A stretch of DNA of 64,000 bases from Prevotella jejuni (GCF_900187995.1 NZ_FZNZ01000018.1:1-64000); one strand, 5' to 3'. Counted from the first letter of the stretch, positions 1 to 9,031 are shown. Notes: generated by a model from the letters alone, not told the origin. Made by a program: numbers and translations.

Positions 1-164
1 TCAGAGGGGTGACAGATATTCCTTTCTTTTTATATAGGCTTATGAAATTGTGTGCTTAAGAGAGTAGGCTTGCAACTGGGTTTTAGGACTGACCCAAAAA
101 AGCTAAAAGCTCACAGATTGTTTTAATTTGAATAAAAAAGTTTCTCGGCTTCGATTATAGAATG

Positions 165-172
165 TAATTTTG
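165..172 (+). promoter_or_regulatory. Bacteroidota -7 box for the DUF4369 gene
   Basis: TAATTTTG fits the TAnnTTTG consensus and lies 33 bases before the start codon at 205. The first 160 bases of the window hold nothing else I can name. Confidence 0.5.
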
Positions 173-204
173 TCTGAGAAGAAACAGAACCAGTTTAATC
201 ATCT

Positions 205-1053
205 ATGAATAAGATTCTCTATGCATTACTAACGCTGATAGCGTTTACGTCATGTGCCAACTCATTCAACATCCAAGGTACATCTAACGTTTCAAGTCTG
301 GATGGACGTAAGTTGTATCTGAAAACTGATCAGGCCGATTCACTCATTGACTTGGACTCATGTGACGTGGTTCATGGTCAGTTTGCTTTCCATGGAACGG
401 TTGACTCTACCAAGATAGGGCAAATATTCATGGATGACATCAACCTTCAGTTCCCTGTTGTAATAGAGAAAGGCGATATTACGGTTAAACTGGATAATAC
501 ACAGCAACGTGTCAGTGGTACGCCCCTGAATGATAAACTTAATGATTTCTGGACGAAGTTTATACAGCTACGCAACCAATACGCCGAGATTGACCATGAA
601 GAAAGTGCAGCCATTATGAATGGACAAGATGAGGAGACGGTGAATGTTCGTCTTACAAAGAAGGCTTTGGGCGTATATGACAAAGGTGACAAACTTTTCA
701 CAAAGTTTATTACAGAGAATTTTAATAATATCCTTGGACCATGGTGTTTCCTTACGCGCATCAGCTATGAGACAACACCTGACGCATATCCACAATGGAT
801 GAATGATTATATGTATAGCAATGCTATTAATCAATTACCTTCATGGATTGAATATATCATGTCTAAGGCTACAGACACATTTAAGCAGAATCCGCAGATA
901 AAAGCATTCTATGCTAATTTCTTACAAGCTCAAAAGGAAATGAACGGAATGGCTGATCCTGCAGGACTACCAGATGCAGCAGGTACAACACCTAATGCTG
1001 CAGTTGCTCCTCCAACACCAGCACAAATGGCAGGCGACTCTATTTCAAAGTAA
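205..1053 (+). CDS. DUF4369-domain lipoprotein
   Basis: This is probably an outer-membrane-associated lipoprotein. The first 17 residues form a hydrophobic signal ending in the lipobox FTSC, so Cys17 would be lipidated. Residues about 22-120 resemble DUF4369, with a beta-rich pattern (Ile-Gln-Gly-Thr, then Gly-Arg-Lys-Leu-Tyr-Leu, then an Asp-Ser repeat before a Val-Val-His-Gly-Gln-Phe strand). That domain is usually found N-terminal to TlpA thioredoxins in Bacteroidota. No thioredoxin domain follows here: the 282 residues continue as a helical region and end in an Ala/Pro-rich low-complexity tail (Pro-Asp-Ala-Ala-Gly-Thr repeats). It could be a DUF4369 protein that lost or never had the redox domain. 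Its substrate and role are unknown. Confidence 0.7.
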   Translation: MNKILYALLTLIAFTSCANSFNIQGTSNVSSLDGRKLYLKTDQADSLIDLDSCDVVHGQFAFHGTVDSTKIGQIFMDDINLQFPVVIEKGDITVKLDNTQQRVSGTPLNDKLNDFWTKFIQLRNQYAEIDHEESAAIMNGQDEETVNVRLTKKALGVYDKGDKLFTKFITENFNNILGPWCFLTRISYETTPDAYPQWMNDYMYSNAINQLPSWIEYIMSKATDTFKQNPQIKAFYANFLQAQKEMNGMADPAGLPDAAGTTPNAAVAPPTPAQMAGDSISK

Positions 1054-1388
1054 GGGCCAACCACACCCCACCATCTTTTCTGTAACGACTCTGACTTAAC
1101 AAGAGTAGGATAAGATTCCATAGGAGTGTTTCCGAAGGTAGGATAAAGAGTCTACGAGCAACAACGGATTTATCCAAAACGAAAGTTGCTGTCATATCTG
1201 TCAGCCCACATGGGTATTTAACTGGCTGGATTATAGGATATTGACACGGAATGTTAAAATGACAGCAAATGATAATAAAACTATTACTAGTAAAATAGGT
1301 AATGTTTTCTATCTTACTTTAGTAGGTTTTATGCTTTCAACTTTCGGATGAATTAACAAACAATCTCAAACAAAAAAGAATATAATAT
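1054..1388. other. intergenic gap with family-b repeat copy
   Basis: This gap of about 335 bases has no coding potential that I can see. It holds two near-copies of a GTAGGATAA segment at about 1105-1150 and the inverted-repeat element at 1186-1268. I see no convincing TAnnTTTG box for pyrC, so the pyrC promoter is undetermined. Confidence 0.5.
1186..1268 (+). repeat. 83-bp dispersed element, copy 1 of 4
   Basis: It starts TTGCTGTCAT and ends ATGACAGCAA, a perfect 10-bp terminal inverted repeat. Just inside the right end is AATGTTAAAATGACAGCAA, which all four copies share with little change. Other copies are at 14741-14826, 21872-21956 and 55509-55591. The middle of the element is not conserved. 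Confidence 0.75.
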
Positions 1389-2738
1389 ATGAGGAAACTC
1401 ATTCAAGGTGGAACTATCGTCAATGAAGGGCGAAGCTTTATAGGTTCGCTCGTCATAGAGGACGATTGTGTCATAGAGATTATAGAAGGTAACGAGGTAC
1501 CCCGTGGTATGTTTGACGAGATAGTCAATGCCACGGGGTGCTTTGTTCTACCAGGCGTTATTGACGACCATGTCCACTTTCGTGAACCCGGCCTAACAGA
1601 GAAGGCAGATATTGAAAGTGAGAGTCGTGCAGCTGCGTATGGTGGTGTCACATCATACTTTGAGATGCCAAACACCAATCCACAAACAACAACGCTGGAA
1701 GCTTTACAAGATAAATGGGATCGTGCAAGCCGGACAAGTCATGTGAACTATAGCTTCTTTATTGGTGCGACGAATGCTAATAGTAAGCTATTTCCTCAAT
1801 TAGATATACATACTATCCCTGGAATAAAGCTCTTTATGGGAGCCTCAACAGGAAACATGCTTGTTGATAGACGTGAAGCGTTAGAAGAAACATTCCGTAC
1901 TGCAGCAGCATTGAATCTACCAGTGATGACACATTGTGAGGATTCTGGTATTATCAATGAGAACATAAGAGTTGCCAAGGAACACTTTGGTGATGATCCA
2001 GATATTACACATCATTGGGAGATAAGAAGCGCTGAGGCTTGCTGGGCATCCTCTCAATTAGCCGTAGAATTAGCTCGAAAATATAAGACCCAACTCCATA
2101 TTGCTCATATCACTACTGAAAAGGAGCTTTCATTAGCCAATCAAACAGAAGACGAGGGAAGGATAACCTTGGAAGCTGTTATTGCTCATATAGCTTTCTC
2201 GAATGAAGATTATCTTACAAAGAAAGCACTTATTAAATGTAATCCTTCAGTCAAGACGGTATCTGATAGAGATGCTATTCGTCAGGCACTCACAGACGGG
2301 CGGATTACAGTTATTGGTACCGACCATGCGCCACACCTATTGACACAGAAACAAGGTGGTTGTACTAAGGCTGCATCAGGTATGCCAATGATACAATTCT
2401 CACTCGTCACAATGCTCGAATTGGTTGACAAAGGTGTTATGACAATAGAACGGATGGTTGACTTGATGTCACACGCACCAGCTCGGCTCTTCCATGTTGA
2501 CCAACGTGGTTTCTTACGTAAAGGATATAAGGCCGACATCACCATCGTTTCACCCAACCAGCCTTGGACTGTGGACGAGGATTGTATTCAGAGTAAATGT
2601 AAGTGGAGTCCGATGATGGGACACACTTATCAATGGAGAGTATTACACACCTTCTGCAATGGACAACACCTATTAAATAACGGAAAGTTTGATGACACGC
2701 TTCGTGGTGAGAAGATTACTTTCCGAAATAAGGATTAA
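1389..2738 (+). CDS. pyrC: dihydroorotase
   Basis: It should catalyse the reversible ring closure of carbamoyl-aspartate to dihydroorotate in pyrimidine synthesis, in the cytoplasm. The 449 residues are of the long amidohydrolase type. Metal ligands are visible as HVHFREPG (His61, His63), a lysine in IKLFMGAS that would be carboxylated, THCED, HIAHITT and GTDHAPH. The C-terminal beta-sandwich ends in the usual GYKADITIV segment. The start codon is ATG after an A-rich leader with no strong Shine-Dalgarno, normal in this phylum. It heads a run of four genes with gaps of 6, -4 and 17 bases, so downstream genes are probably co-transcribed. Confidence 0.93.
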   Translation: MRKLIQGGTIVNEGRSFIGSLVIEDDCVIEIIEGNEVPRGMFDEIVNATGCFVLPGVIDDHVHFREPGLTEKADIESESRAAAYGGVTSYFEMPNTNPQTTTLEALQDKWDRASRTSHVNYSFFIGATNANSKLFPQLDIHTIPGIKLFMGASTGNMLVDRREALEETFRTAAALNLPVMTHCEDSGIINENIRVAKEHFGDDPDITHHWEIRSAEACWASSQLAVELARKYKTQLHIAHITTEKELSLANQTEDEGRITLEAVIAHIAFSNEDYLTKKALIKCNPSVKTVSDRDAIRQALTDGRITVIGTDHAPHLLTQKQGGCTKAASGMPMIQFSLVTMLELVDKGVMTIERMVDLMSHAPARLFHVDQRGFLRKGYKADITIVSPNQPWTVDEDCIQSKCKWSPMMGHTYQWRVLHTFCNGQHLLNNGKFDDTLRGEKITFRNKD

Positions 2739-2744
2739 AGTAAA

Positions 2745-3584
2745 ATGAACGATGCAATAATTGATAATAAAAGTAGGATTGTAACTTATAACATCAGTGA
2801 CATTGTTCCATATATTAATTGGGCTTTCTTCTTCTATGCTTGGTCGATGAATGGTAAGGCTAAAGAGGCTCAACAAGAACTACGTAAGGAAGCTGAGACC
2901 CTGCTAAACGATATGGAAGAAAAGTATCACACCCATGCCGTCTTTGCTTTGTGTGATGCTAATAGCGATGGTGATGATATCATCGTCAATGGAACACGTA
3001 TCCCCATGTTGCGTCAGCAGAAGGCAGTTGCAGGAAAACCCAACCTCTGTCTTTCAGATTTCCTACGCCCTGCTGCATCGGGCATTAAAGATACAGTAGG
3101 ACTCTTTGCAGCTTCTGTTGATACGGCTTTTACAGAGAGTAATGAGGATGACCCCTATCAACGTATGCTATCCCAGACCATTGCTGACCGATTAGCTGAA
3201 GCTACAACAGAGAAGTTTCATGAGGATGTCCGCAAGAAATATTGGGGTTATGCAGCAGATGAGCAGCTTACAATAAAAGATCTCCTTGCTGAGAGATATC
3301 AAGGAATAAGACCAGCTGTAGGCTACCCATCTATACCTGACACCAGTGTTAATTTCCTTTTATATGAATTATTAGATATGAAAGGAATTGGGATTAGCCT
3401 AACAGAAAGTGGTATGATGATACCTCATGCCAGTGTATCTGGCTTTATGTTTGCTCACCCACAAAGTAGATCTTTTGAAGTAGGGAAGATTGATGAAGAC
3501 CAATTAGAAGACTATGCTCGTCGTCGTAATCAGCCTGTTGAGCTGTTAAGAAAGTTTCTTGTCTCCTCTTTATTGAAGAAATGA
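2745..3584 (+). CDS. stand-alone methionine synthase (MetH) activation-domain protein
   Basis: The C-terminal half carries the signature of the AdoMet-binding reactivation domain of B12-dependent methionine synthase: RPAVGYPSIPD at about residue 187, then LTESGMMIPHASVSG, FAHPQSR and the VGKIDEDQLEDYARR stretch. In that family these residues bind AdoMet and dock on the cobalamin domain to re-methylate oxidised cobalamin. Here the domain is a separate 279-residue protein with no homocysteine, folate or cobalamin modules. It would have to act in trans on a MetH outside this window. It starts 6 bases after pyrC and its last bases overlap the next start (ATGA), suggesting translational coupling. 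The N-terminal 100 residues are helical and match the extra helices of such split proteins. Confidence 0.8.
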   Translation: MNDAIIDNKSRIVTYNISDIVPYINWAFFFYAWSMNGKAKEAQQELRKEAETLLNDMEEKYHTHAVFALCDANSDGDDIIVNGTRIPMLRQQKAVAGKPNLCLSDFLRPAASGIKDTVGLFAASVDTAFTESNEDDPYQRMLSQTIADRLAEATTEKFHEDVRKKYWGYAADEQLTIKDLLAERYQGIRPAVGYPSIPDTSVNFLLYELLDMKGIGISLTESGMMIPHASVSGFMFAHPQSRSFEVGKIDEDQLEDYARRRNQPVELLRKFLVSSLLKK

Positions 3585-4753
3585 TAGCTCGAATCGTTAT
3601 ATATCTTATATTGATAATAGTGCTGTCAGACTTGTATATTGACATTCACTATTTCCGTAAGCGTTACCACGTATCTTGGTGGCTACGTCTATTGTGGTGG
3701 TTACCCTGCATCGGGATGGTAATCTATACTTGTGCAATGGCATCCATTCAAAACTTTGCGCCAGACAACCTCACTTGGTTGAACACTTATCTGTTCCTGC
3801 TCGGTATGTTTGTCGGACCTAAGGCTATCTTTGCACTCACATCATTCTTAGGTTCGATAGTTCGTAAATATATTATTCGTACAAATCGAAATTGGGGACA
3901 TTATATAGGAGTACTTTTAGGTTGCTTTGCCTTTGGAGTATTTGTTTATGGACTCACATACGGAATATCAGATATACGCATCAGGCATGTAGACCTTTAT
4001 TTCAAAGACTTACCAAAGTCGTTTGAGGGCTATAGAGTCGTACATGTATCTGACTTGCACCTTGGAACTTTCGATGGTTGGCGCAGTAAGATACTAAAAG
4101 CAGAGATGGATAGTATTGAAAAGCAAAAGCCTGACCTCATTTGTTTCACTGGCGATTTACAGAATATACGCCCAGAAGAGGTTGAAAGGATGTCGTCCTT
4201 TATTCGTCAACCCATGAAGGGGACTGTCTCCGTCTTAGGGAACCATGATTATACGGAGTATATAAAAGGTGATAAAAGAGAGAAGGCAGCGCAAGAAGAA
4301 CGATTAGTCAATGCAGAAAGGAAGGTCTTAGGCTGGACACTCTTACGCAATCAGAACATTTGTATCACATCACCTAAGAAAGAGTCTATTTATATCTGTG
4401 GTACAGAAAATGACGGTAAGCCTCCCTTCCCAAACCATTCAGATTATAAGAAAGCAACACAAGGCATAGCGCCAAATTCGTTTATAATTATGCTACAGCA
4501 TGATCCATCTGCTTGGAAGCGTTCTATCCTTCCAAAGACAACAGCACAACTGACACTTAGTGGACATACACACGGAGGACAAATGCAACTTTTTGGATGG
4601 CGACCAACGAGTGTACGCCAGCATGAAGATTATGGAGTCTACGAACAAGATGGTCGTTTTCTCAATGTTACGGCTGGATTAGGTGGCCTTGTCCCCTTCC
4701 GAATCAATATGCCTAATGAGATTACTGTTATAACATTACATATAAAGAAATAG
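3581..4753 (+). CDS. membrane-anchored metallophosphoesterase
   Basis: The calcineurin-like phosphoesterase motifs are in order: VSDLHLG (Asp and His ligands, about residue 155), FTGDLQN, VLGNHDYTEY, LQHDPS and SGHTHGGQMQLFG. The first 145 residues hold about four hydrophobic segments, so the catalytic domain is tethered to the inner membrane and most likely faces the periplasm. This layout is the YkuE/YaeI-like type, some of which act on phospholipids or lipid A precursors, but the substrate cannot be told from sequence. The next gene is plsC, 17 bases on, which fits a link with lipids (inference). It overlaps the upstream stop by four bases. Confidence 0.85.
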   Translation: MIARIVIYLILIIVLSDLYIDIHYFRKRYHVSWWLRLLWWLPCIGMVIYTCAMASIQNFAPDNLTWLNTYLFLLGMFVGPKAIFALTSFLGSIVRKYIIRTNRNWGHYIGVLLGCFAFGVFVYGLTYGISDIRIRHVDLYFKDLPKSFEGYRVVHVSDLHLGTFDGWRSKILKAEMDSIEKQKPDLICFTGDLQNIRPEEVERMSSFIRQPMKGTVSVLGNHDYTEYIKGDKREKAAQEERLVNAERKVLGWTLLRNQNICITSPKKESIYICGTENDGKPPFPNHSDYKKATQGIAPNSFIIMLQHDPSAWKRSILPKTTAQLTLSGHTHGGQMQLFGWRPTSVRQHEDYGVYEQDGRFLNVTAGLGGLVPFRINMPNEITVITLHIKK

Positions 4754-4770
4754 AATAAACGGAAACATAT

Positions 4771-5583
4771 ATGAGCAATACTGTATCGCAACAAAAAAAG
4801 CAAACGTCAATAGTGATGTTGGTTATAACCTTTCTATATAGGGTTTACATGCTATTCATTGCTTTTCCACTCTTTTTCATTGCGTCCATCTTTACTGCAT
4901 TAACCACAACCATTGGTTGTCAACTCGGTAATGGACATTTCTGGGGATACTACCCAGGGAAATGGTGGTCATGGTTTACTATTCGAATTCTCTTCCTCCC
5001 CGTAAAGGTTGAAGGACGTGAACACCTCAATCCTAAACAGAGCTATGTATTCGTCAGCAATCACCAAGGTGCGTTCGATATCTTTCTAATCTATGGTTTT
5101 CTTGGTCGTAATTTCAAATGGATGATGAAGAAGTCTCTTCGTAAGATACCATTGGTAGGCCTGGCGTGTGAGAAAGCACATCATATTTTTGTGGATAAGA
5201 GTGGTGCAAGTAAAATTAAAAAGACTTACGATACGGCACGTGAAACACTTCATGAAGGAATGTCAGTGGTTGTATTCCCAGAAGGGGCACGTAGTTTTAC
5301 GGGACACATGGGTAAGTTCCGCCGTGGTGCCTTCATGTTAGCAGACGAACTCCAATTACCTGTTTGTCCTATCACCATCAATGGTTCCTTCGATGTTATG
5401 CCCCGTACGAATGATTGGCATTTCCCTGTTTGGCATCGACTGAGTCTCACCATTCATGAACCCATCACACCTAAAGGGAAAGGTAGCGAATATGAAAAGG
5501 AGACTATGAATGAAGCTTACAATTCTGTTATGTCTGCTCTTACTCCTGAATACCAAGGTTTCGTAGAGAACCCAGACCAATAA
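4771..5583 (+). CDS. plsC: 1-acyl-sn-glycerol-3-phosphate acyltransferase
   Basis: It should acylate lysophosphatidate to phosphatidate at the inner membrane. The acyltransferase block I motif (His-X4-Asp) is seen as SNHQGAFD near residue 95, block III as FPEGARSFTG near 170, and the substrate-positioning KFRRGAF follows. One or two hydrophobic segments precede the catalytic domain. It closes the pyrC-metH-domain-phosphoesterase-plsC run. The length of 270 residues is usual for the family. Confidence 0.9.
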   Translation: MSNTVSQQKKQTSIVMLVITFLYRVYMLFIAFPLFFIASIFTALTTTIGCQLGNGHFWGYYPGKWWSWFTIRILFLPVKVEGREHLNPKQSYVFVSNHQGAFDIFLIYGFLGRNFKWMMKKSLRKIPLVGLACEKAHHIFVDKSGASKIKKTYDTARETLHEGMSVVVFPEGARSFTGHMGKFRRGAFMLADELQLPVCPITINGSFDVMPRTNDWHFPVWHRLSLTIHEPITPKGKGSEYEKETMNEAYNSVMSALTPEYQGFVENPDQ

Positions 5584-5620
5584 AAACAGACAAAAACTTG
5601 TTAGTATCATATTTTTATAC

Positions 5621-5628
5621 TACATTTG
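5621..5628 (+). promoter_or_regulatory. -7 box for the GT2 gene
   Basis: TACATTTG matches TAnnTTTG and ends 20 bases before the ATG at 5649, so the glycosyltransferase has its own promoter rather than only reading through from plsC. Confidence 0.6.
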
Positions 5629-5648
5629 TCCTATAAAAACAAAAATCT

Positions 5649-6395
5649 ATGACAAGCGATAGCATTGTAATTATACCGACATACAACGAAAAGGAGAATA
5701 TAGAGAAGATTATCCGAGCGGTATTCCAATTGGAGAAAAAGTTTAATATCTTGGTTATTGATGACGGAAGTCCTGATGGAACGGCACAAATCGTACATAA
5801 CCTGATTAAGACAGAGTTCTCTGATCGTCTCTTTATCATTGAACGTTCAGGAAAATTAGGATTAGGTACAGCTTATATCACTGGCTTCAAGTGGGCTTTA
5901 GAACATGGCTACGAATACATTATTGAGATGGATGCTGACTTTAGCCACGACCCTAACGACCTTCCTCGCCTCTATGCTGCAACTCATGACGAAGGTTACG
6001 ATGTTGCAGTTGGTTCACGTTATGTCAGTGGAGTAAACGTTGTAAATTGGCCTATAGGACGTGTATTGATGAGTTACTTTGCCAGCAAGTATGTTCGTAT
6101 TGTAACAGGTTTCCATGTTCATGATACGACTGCGGGCTTCGTATGTTATCGTCGTCGCGTTCTTGAGACAATCCCATTGGATATGATTCGTTTTAAGGGT
6201 TATGCCTTCCAGATTGAGATGAAGTACACCGCTTTCAAGATTGGTTTCAATATTAAAGAAGTACCTGTTATCTTCGTTAATCGACGTGAGGGAACAAGTA
6301 AGATGAGCGGTGGCATCTTCTCCGAAGCCTTCTTTGGTGTCATCCGACTCCGTATGGACGGTTGGTTCAGAAAGTATCCTAAGATAAAGAACTAA
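5649..6395 (+). CDS. polyprenol-phosphate mannosyltransferase-like GT2
   Basis: This family 2 glycosyltransferase of 248 residues resembles dolichol/polyprenol-phosphate mannose synthase. The nucleotide-sugar site is visible as IIPTYNEKEN, VIDDGSPDGT, and the DAD-type metal motif in EMDADFSHDP. The acceptor side shows GSRYVSGV and the FVNRREGTSKMSGG block typical of the Dpm1 branch. It has no C-terminal membrane segments, so it would work as a soluble or peripheral enzyme making a lipid-linked sugar donor. A clear terminator follows at 6413. Polyprenol-phosphate glucose transfer is an alternative. Confidence 0.85.
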   Translation: MTSDSIVIIPTYNEKENIEKIIRAVFQLEKKFNILVIDDGSPDGTAQIVHNLIKTEFSDRLFIIERSGKLGLGTAYITGFKWALEHGYEYIIEMDADFSHDPNDLPRLYAATHDEGYDVAVGSRYVSGVNVVNWPIGRVLMSYFASKYVRIVTGFHVHDTTAGFVCYRRRVLETIPLDMIRFKGYAFQIEMKYTAFKIGFNIKEVPVIFVNRREGTSKMSGGIFSEAFFGVIRLRMDGWFRKYPKIKN

Positions 6396-6412
6396 GATTT
6401 ATGCCAAATAAC

Positions 6413-6456
6413 AGTAACAGCCATAACCCACTAAGGTCATGGCTGTTACTATTTAC
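6413..6456 (+). terminator. hairpin terminator after GT2
   Basis: AGTAACAGCCAT pairs with ATGGCTGTTACT, extended by ACC/GGT around a short loop, and is followed by TATTT. It could serve both convergent genes. Confidence 0.7.
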
Positions 6457-6552
6457 ACAAGTGACTTTGTTTTTATACAACTTAGAAACTATGGTAGTAC
6501 AAATCAATTGTATAAAACATTAGAAAATAAATACAGGAGATTCAGGTTTAAT

Positions 6553-6909
6553 TTACTTTTTACTAATTAAACTAACAAACTTGTATCTATGTTCATACAA
6601 ATCTGGCATTTCATAACGTGGAATGTATATTTTTACTATGATAAGGTATTCGTGTCCCTCTTCATAGATACTATCAAATCCATCAATATGAGATACAACA
6701 GATGTTCTCATATCTTTGTCTACTATAACATAGCCTTTATTTTTCGATTTAATAGATGTACCTGGATAGAAGTAGTCTTCCTTATGCGATAATACGCTTA
6801 TCGTATCTGTTTTTTCATACTTGTAGTCGCCGTCTACGTCTTCTTCCTTTGTACATCCCACAAAGAGAAATAACATTAAAGATGCTATAATGTATAGATG
6901 TTTAATCAT
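6553..6909 (-). CDS. small lipoprotein, unknown function
   Basis: The 118 residues begin with a hydrophobic signal ending LFVGC, a lipobox with Cys19, followed by Thr-Lys-Glu-Glu-Asp-Val-Asp-Gly-Asp, a negatively charged stretch that in Bacteroidota can route lipoproteins to the cell surface. The rest is beta-rich. I recognise no family. It stands alone, convergent with the glycosyltransferase. Confidence 0.6.
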   Translation of the reverse strand: MIKHLYIIASLMLFLFVGCTKEEDVDGDYKYEKTDTISVLSHKEDYFYPGTSIKSKNKGYVIVDKDMRTSVVSHIDGFDSIYEEGHEYLIIVKIYIPRYEMPDLYEHRYKFVSLISKK

Positions 6910-6956
6910 AATAATATGAATTTAAAAATTATTTTATCATTACCTAACTCACTTAA

Positions 6957-7190
6957 ATGAGACTGTTACTATAGAGGACTGCCTTTCTCTACTTTATTTT
7001 GACACAGTCTACTCTGTTTTATCCAGTCCATTCCTACCAACACAACCAACATGTATGCACGCCATGTTTTAATAAAAACTAAAAGGAACATCATTCCTTG
7101 CAATAAAAGCCTTTAGATAAAAGAATCTGTTACTACAGAGAACAACATTCCTTTGCTACTATATCTTGACACAGCTTATCGTGTCATAAT
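6957..7190. repeat. two imperfect direct copies of a ~60-bp segment
   Basis: The segment from about 6960 (ctgttactatagaggac, later ttgacacag) recurs from about 7125 (ctgttactacagagaac, later ttgacacag) with perhaps three quarters of bases the same. The spacing is about 165 bases. No gene lies in the gap 6910-7197. Confidence 0.4.
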
Positions 7191-7197
7191 GTCAATT

Positions 7198-8559
7198 TTA
7201 CGCCTCCTTATCGTACTCGAGGTGGAAGTTAATGATTGTCTCAATACCCTTCAACCAAAGATCTACTGGCATATTCTCGTTTGGAGAGTGAATAGCATTT
7301 GACTCCAAACCGAAGCCCATGAGAACAGTCTTCACACCAAGTAACTTCTCGAAAGTAGAGATGATTGGAATACTACCACCGATACGTACTGGCAATGGAC
7401 GCTTACCGAATACTGCTTCGAAGCCACGCTCAGCAGCTTTATAAGCTGGGAAGTCAATAGGACAAACATAACCATGACCACCGTGATGCTTCTCTACGTT
7501 CACTGTAACGTAATCAGGAGCAACACTGTTGAAATAGTCTACTACCAACTGGCTAATCTTTGTATGATCCTGATGTGGAACAAGACGTGAAGAAAGTTTT
7601 GCGTATGCCTTTGATGGGATAACGGTCTTAGCACCATCACCAGTATAACCACCCCAGATTCCGCATACATCAAATGTTGGACGGTAACCAGTGCGTTCTA
7701 TTGTACTATAACCTTCTTCTCCGAAGAGTGCCTTAACACCAAGAGACTTCTTATATTCCTCCTCATCGAAAGGAATAGATGCAACGAGTTTACGCTCCTC
7801 ATCAGAAGCCTCCTCAACATCATCATAGAAGCCAGGGATACGAATCTTACCATCAGGACCAGTCACATCAGCTATCAACTTACAAAGAACATTGATTGGG
7901 TTAGCCACAGCACCACCGAAGGTTCCTGAATGAAGGTCACGATTAGGACCAGTCACCTCAATCTGCCAGTAAGACAAACCACGCAAACCGGTTGTGATAG
8001 AAGGAGTATCAGGACCAATAAGACCAGTATCTGAAACAAGAATAACATCGCAAGCCAAGAGTTCCTTATGTTCCTCAATAAATGGACCAAGACTACCAGA
8101 ACCAATCTCTTCCTCACCTTCAAAGATGAACTTCATATTATGCTTCAACAAGTCATTCTTGTTAAGATACTCGAATGCCTTTGCCTGCATGAATGACTGA
8201 CCCTTATCATCATCAGCACCACGAGCCCAGATATGACCATCCTTGATAACTGGCTCAAATGGTTCGGTCTTCCAAAGTTCAAATGGCTCTGCTGGCATCA
8301 CGTCATAGTGACCATAAACCAAGACAGTCTTTGCATTAGGGTCAACCATTCTCTCAGCATAAACCATAGGATTACCCTTTGATGGCATCACCTCAGCTTT
8401 GTCAACACCTGCCTCAAGCAGTAGTTCCTTCCAACGTTCAGCACAGCGTACCATGTCCTCCTTATGAGCTGGTTGTGCACTTACGCTTGGTATGCGTATC
8501 AGACTGAACAACTCCTCGAGCATTCTGTCTTTGTTCTCTTCTACATATTTCTTAATCAT
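7198..8559 (-). CDS. M20-family dipeptidase
   Basis: This zinc metallopeptidase of about 453 residues most resembles Xaa-His or beta-Ala-His type dipeptidases of clan MH. Ligands and catalytic residues are seen as VYGHYDVMP, RGADDDKGQ, the catalytic FEGEEEIGSGS, VSDTGL, and a late NAIHSPNE histidine. A lid domain starts near LRGLSYWQIEV. The ATG at 8559 (Met-Ile-Lys-Lys-Tyr) is chosen over an upstream alternative at 8631, because the extra residues are basic low-complexity and absent from the family. It should hydrolyse imported dipeptides in the cytoplasm, fitting an amino-acid-fermenting organism. Confidence 0.9.
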   Translation of the reverse strand: MIKKYVEENKDRMLEELFSLIRIPSVSAQPAHKEDMVRCAERWKELLLEAGVDKAEVMPSKGNPMVYAERMVDPNAKTVLVYGHYDVMPAEPFELWKTEPFEPVIKDGHIWARGADDDKGQSFMQAKAFEYLNKNDLLKHNMKFIFEGEEEIGSGSLGPFIEEHKELLACDVILVSDTGLIGPDTPSITTGLRGLSYWQIEVTGPNRDLHSGTFGGAVANPINVLCKLIADVTGPDGKIRIPGFYDDVEEASDEERKLVASIPFDEEEYKKSLGVKALFGEEGYSTIERTGYRPTFDVCGIWGGYTGDGAKTVIPSKAYAKLSSRLVPHQDHTKISQLVVDYFNSVAPDYVTVNVEKHHGGHGYVCPIDFPAYKAAERGFEAVFGKRPLPVRIGGSIPIISTFEKLLGVKTVLMGFGLESNAIHSPNENMPVDLWLKGIETIINFHLEYDKEA

Positions 8560-8611
8560 AATTATTTGATATTTTATGGTGTTATATCTTTTCTTTCTTC
8601 TCTCTCCGTTT

Positions 8612-8941
8612 TTAGCATAAAACAATCCCATATAGTTCTACATTATCTCGGAAAGAAGTGTGAGAGAGAGTGCTCCATTCTTTTGAGGTATATATAATAG
8701 GATGAATCATTGCATTGATTTCCCAGCCAAGTTCCCAGAATGGATAAGTGAACTTATCATGGTCTATCACCTCTATCTTATCCTTGTCTAATAGGACAAG
8801 AATATCCCAATCGGAATTTTCATGAGCGTCACCACGTGCCTGAGAACCGAAGAGTATTATCTTTCCATTCTCTGGTTTTAACTTCATTGCAACGTTGCGA
8901 ATAGAGCTAAAAACATCTGTATGTTTCATTCTCGTAGTCAT
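8612..8941 (-). CDS. MNT-type nucleotidyltransferase-domain protein
   Basis: The 109 residues contain the minimal nucleotidyltransferase core: FGSQARGDAHENSDWDILVL, where Gly-Ser and the Asp-X-Asp pair would bind nucleotide and metal. Such proteins often act as antitoxins that AMPylate a HEPN toxin, but no HEPN partner is adjacent. The downstream gene on the same strand is the dipeptidase, 52 bases away. The role is therefore open: an orphan MNT, or a stand-alone adenylyltransferase. Confidence 0.75.
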   Translation of the reverse strand: MTTRMKHTDVFSSIRNVAMKLKPENGKIILFGSQARGDAHENSDWDILVLLDKDKIEVIDHDKFTYPFWELGWEINAMIHPIIYTSKEWSTLSHTSFRDNVELYGIVLC

Positions 8942-8948
8942 TTGTTCG

Positions 8949-8956
8949 CAAATTTA
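8949..8956 (-). promoter_or_regulatory. -7 box for the nucleotidyltransferase
   Basis: On the minus strand the bases read TAAATTTG, 7 bases before the ATG at 8941, giving a nearly leaderless message. Confidence 0.55.
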
Positions 8957-9031
8957 AGCATGATTTATGACTTTTGCAAGTATTTCCTTTGGTTTTATAC
9001 TAGTTTACTTGCATGAGATAGAATTAATTGA

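Noticed and set aside
8612..8941. MNT-HEPN toxin-antitoxin pair
   Set aside because: No HEPN-domain gene is adjacent on either side.
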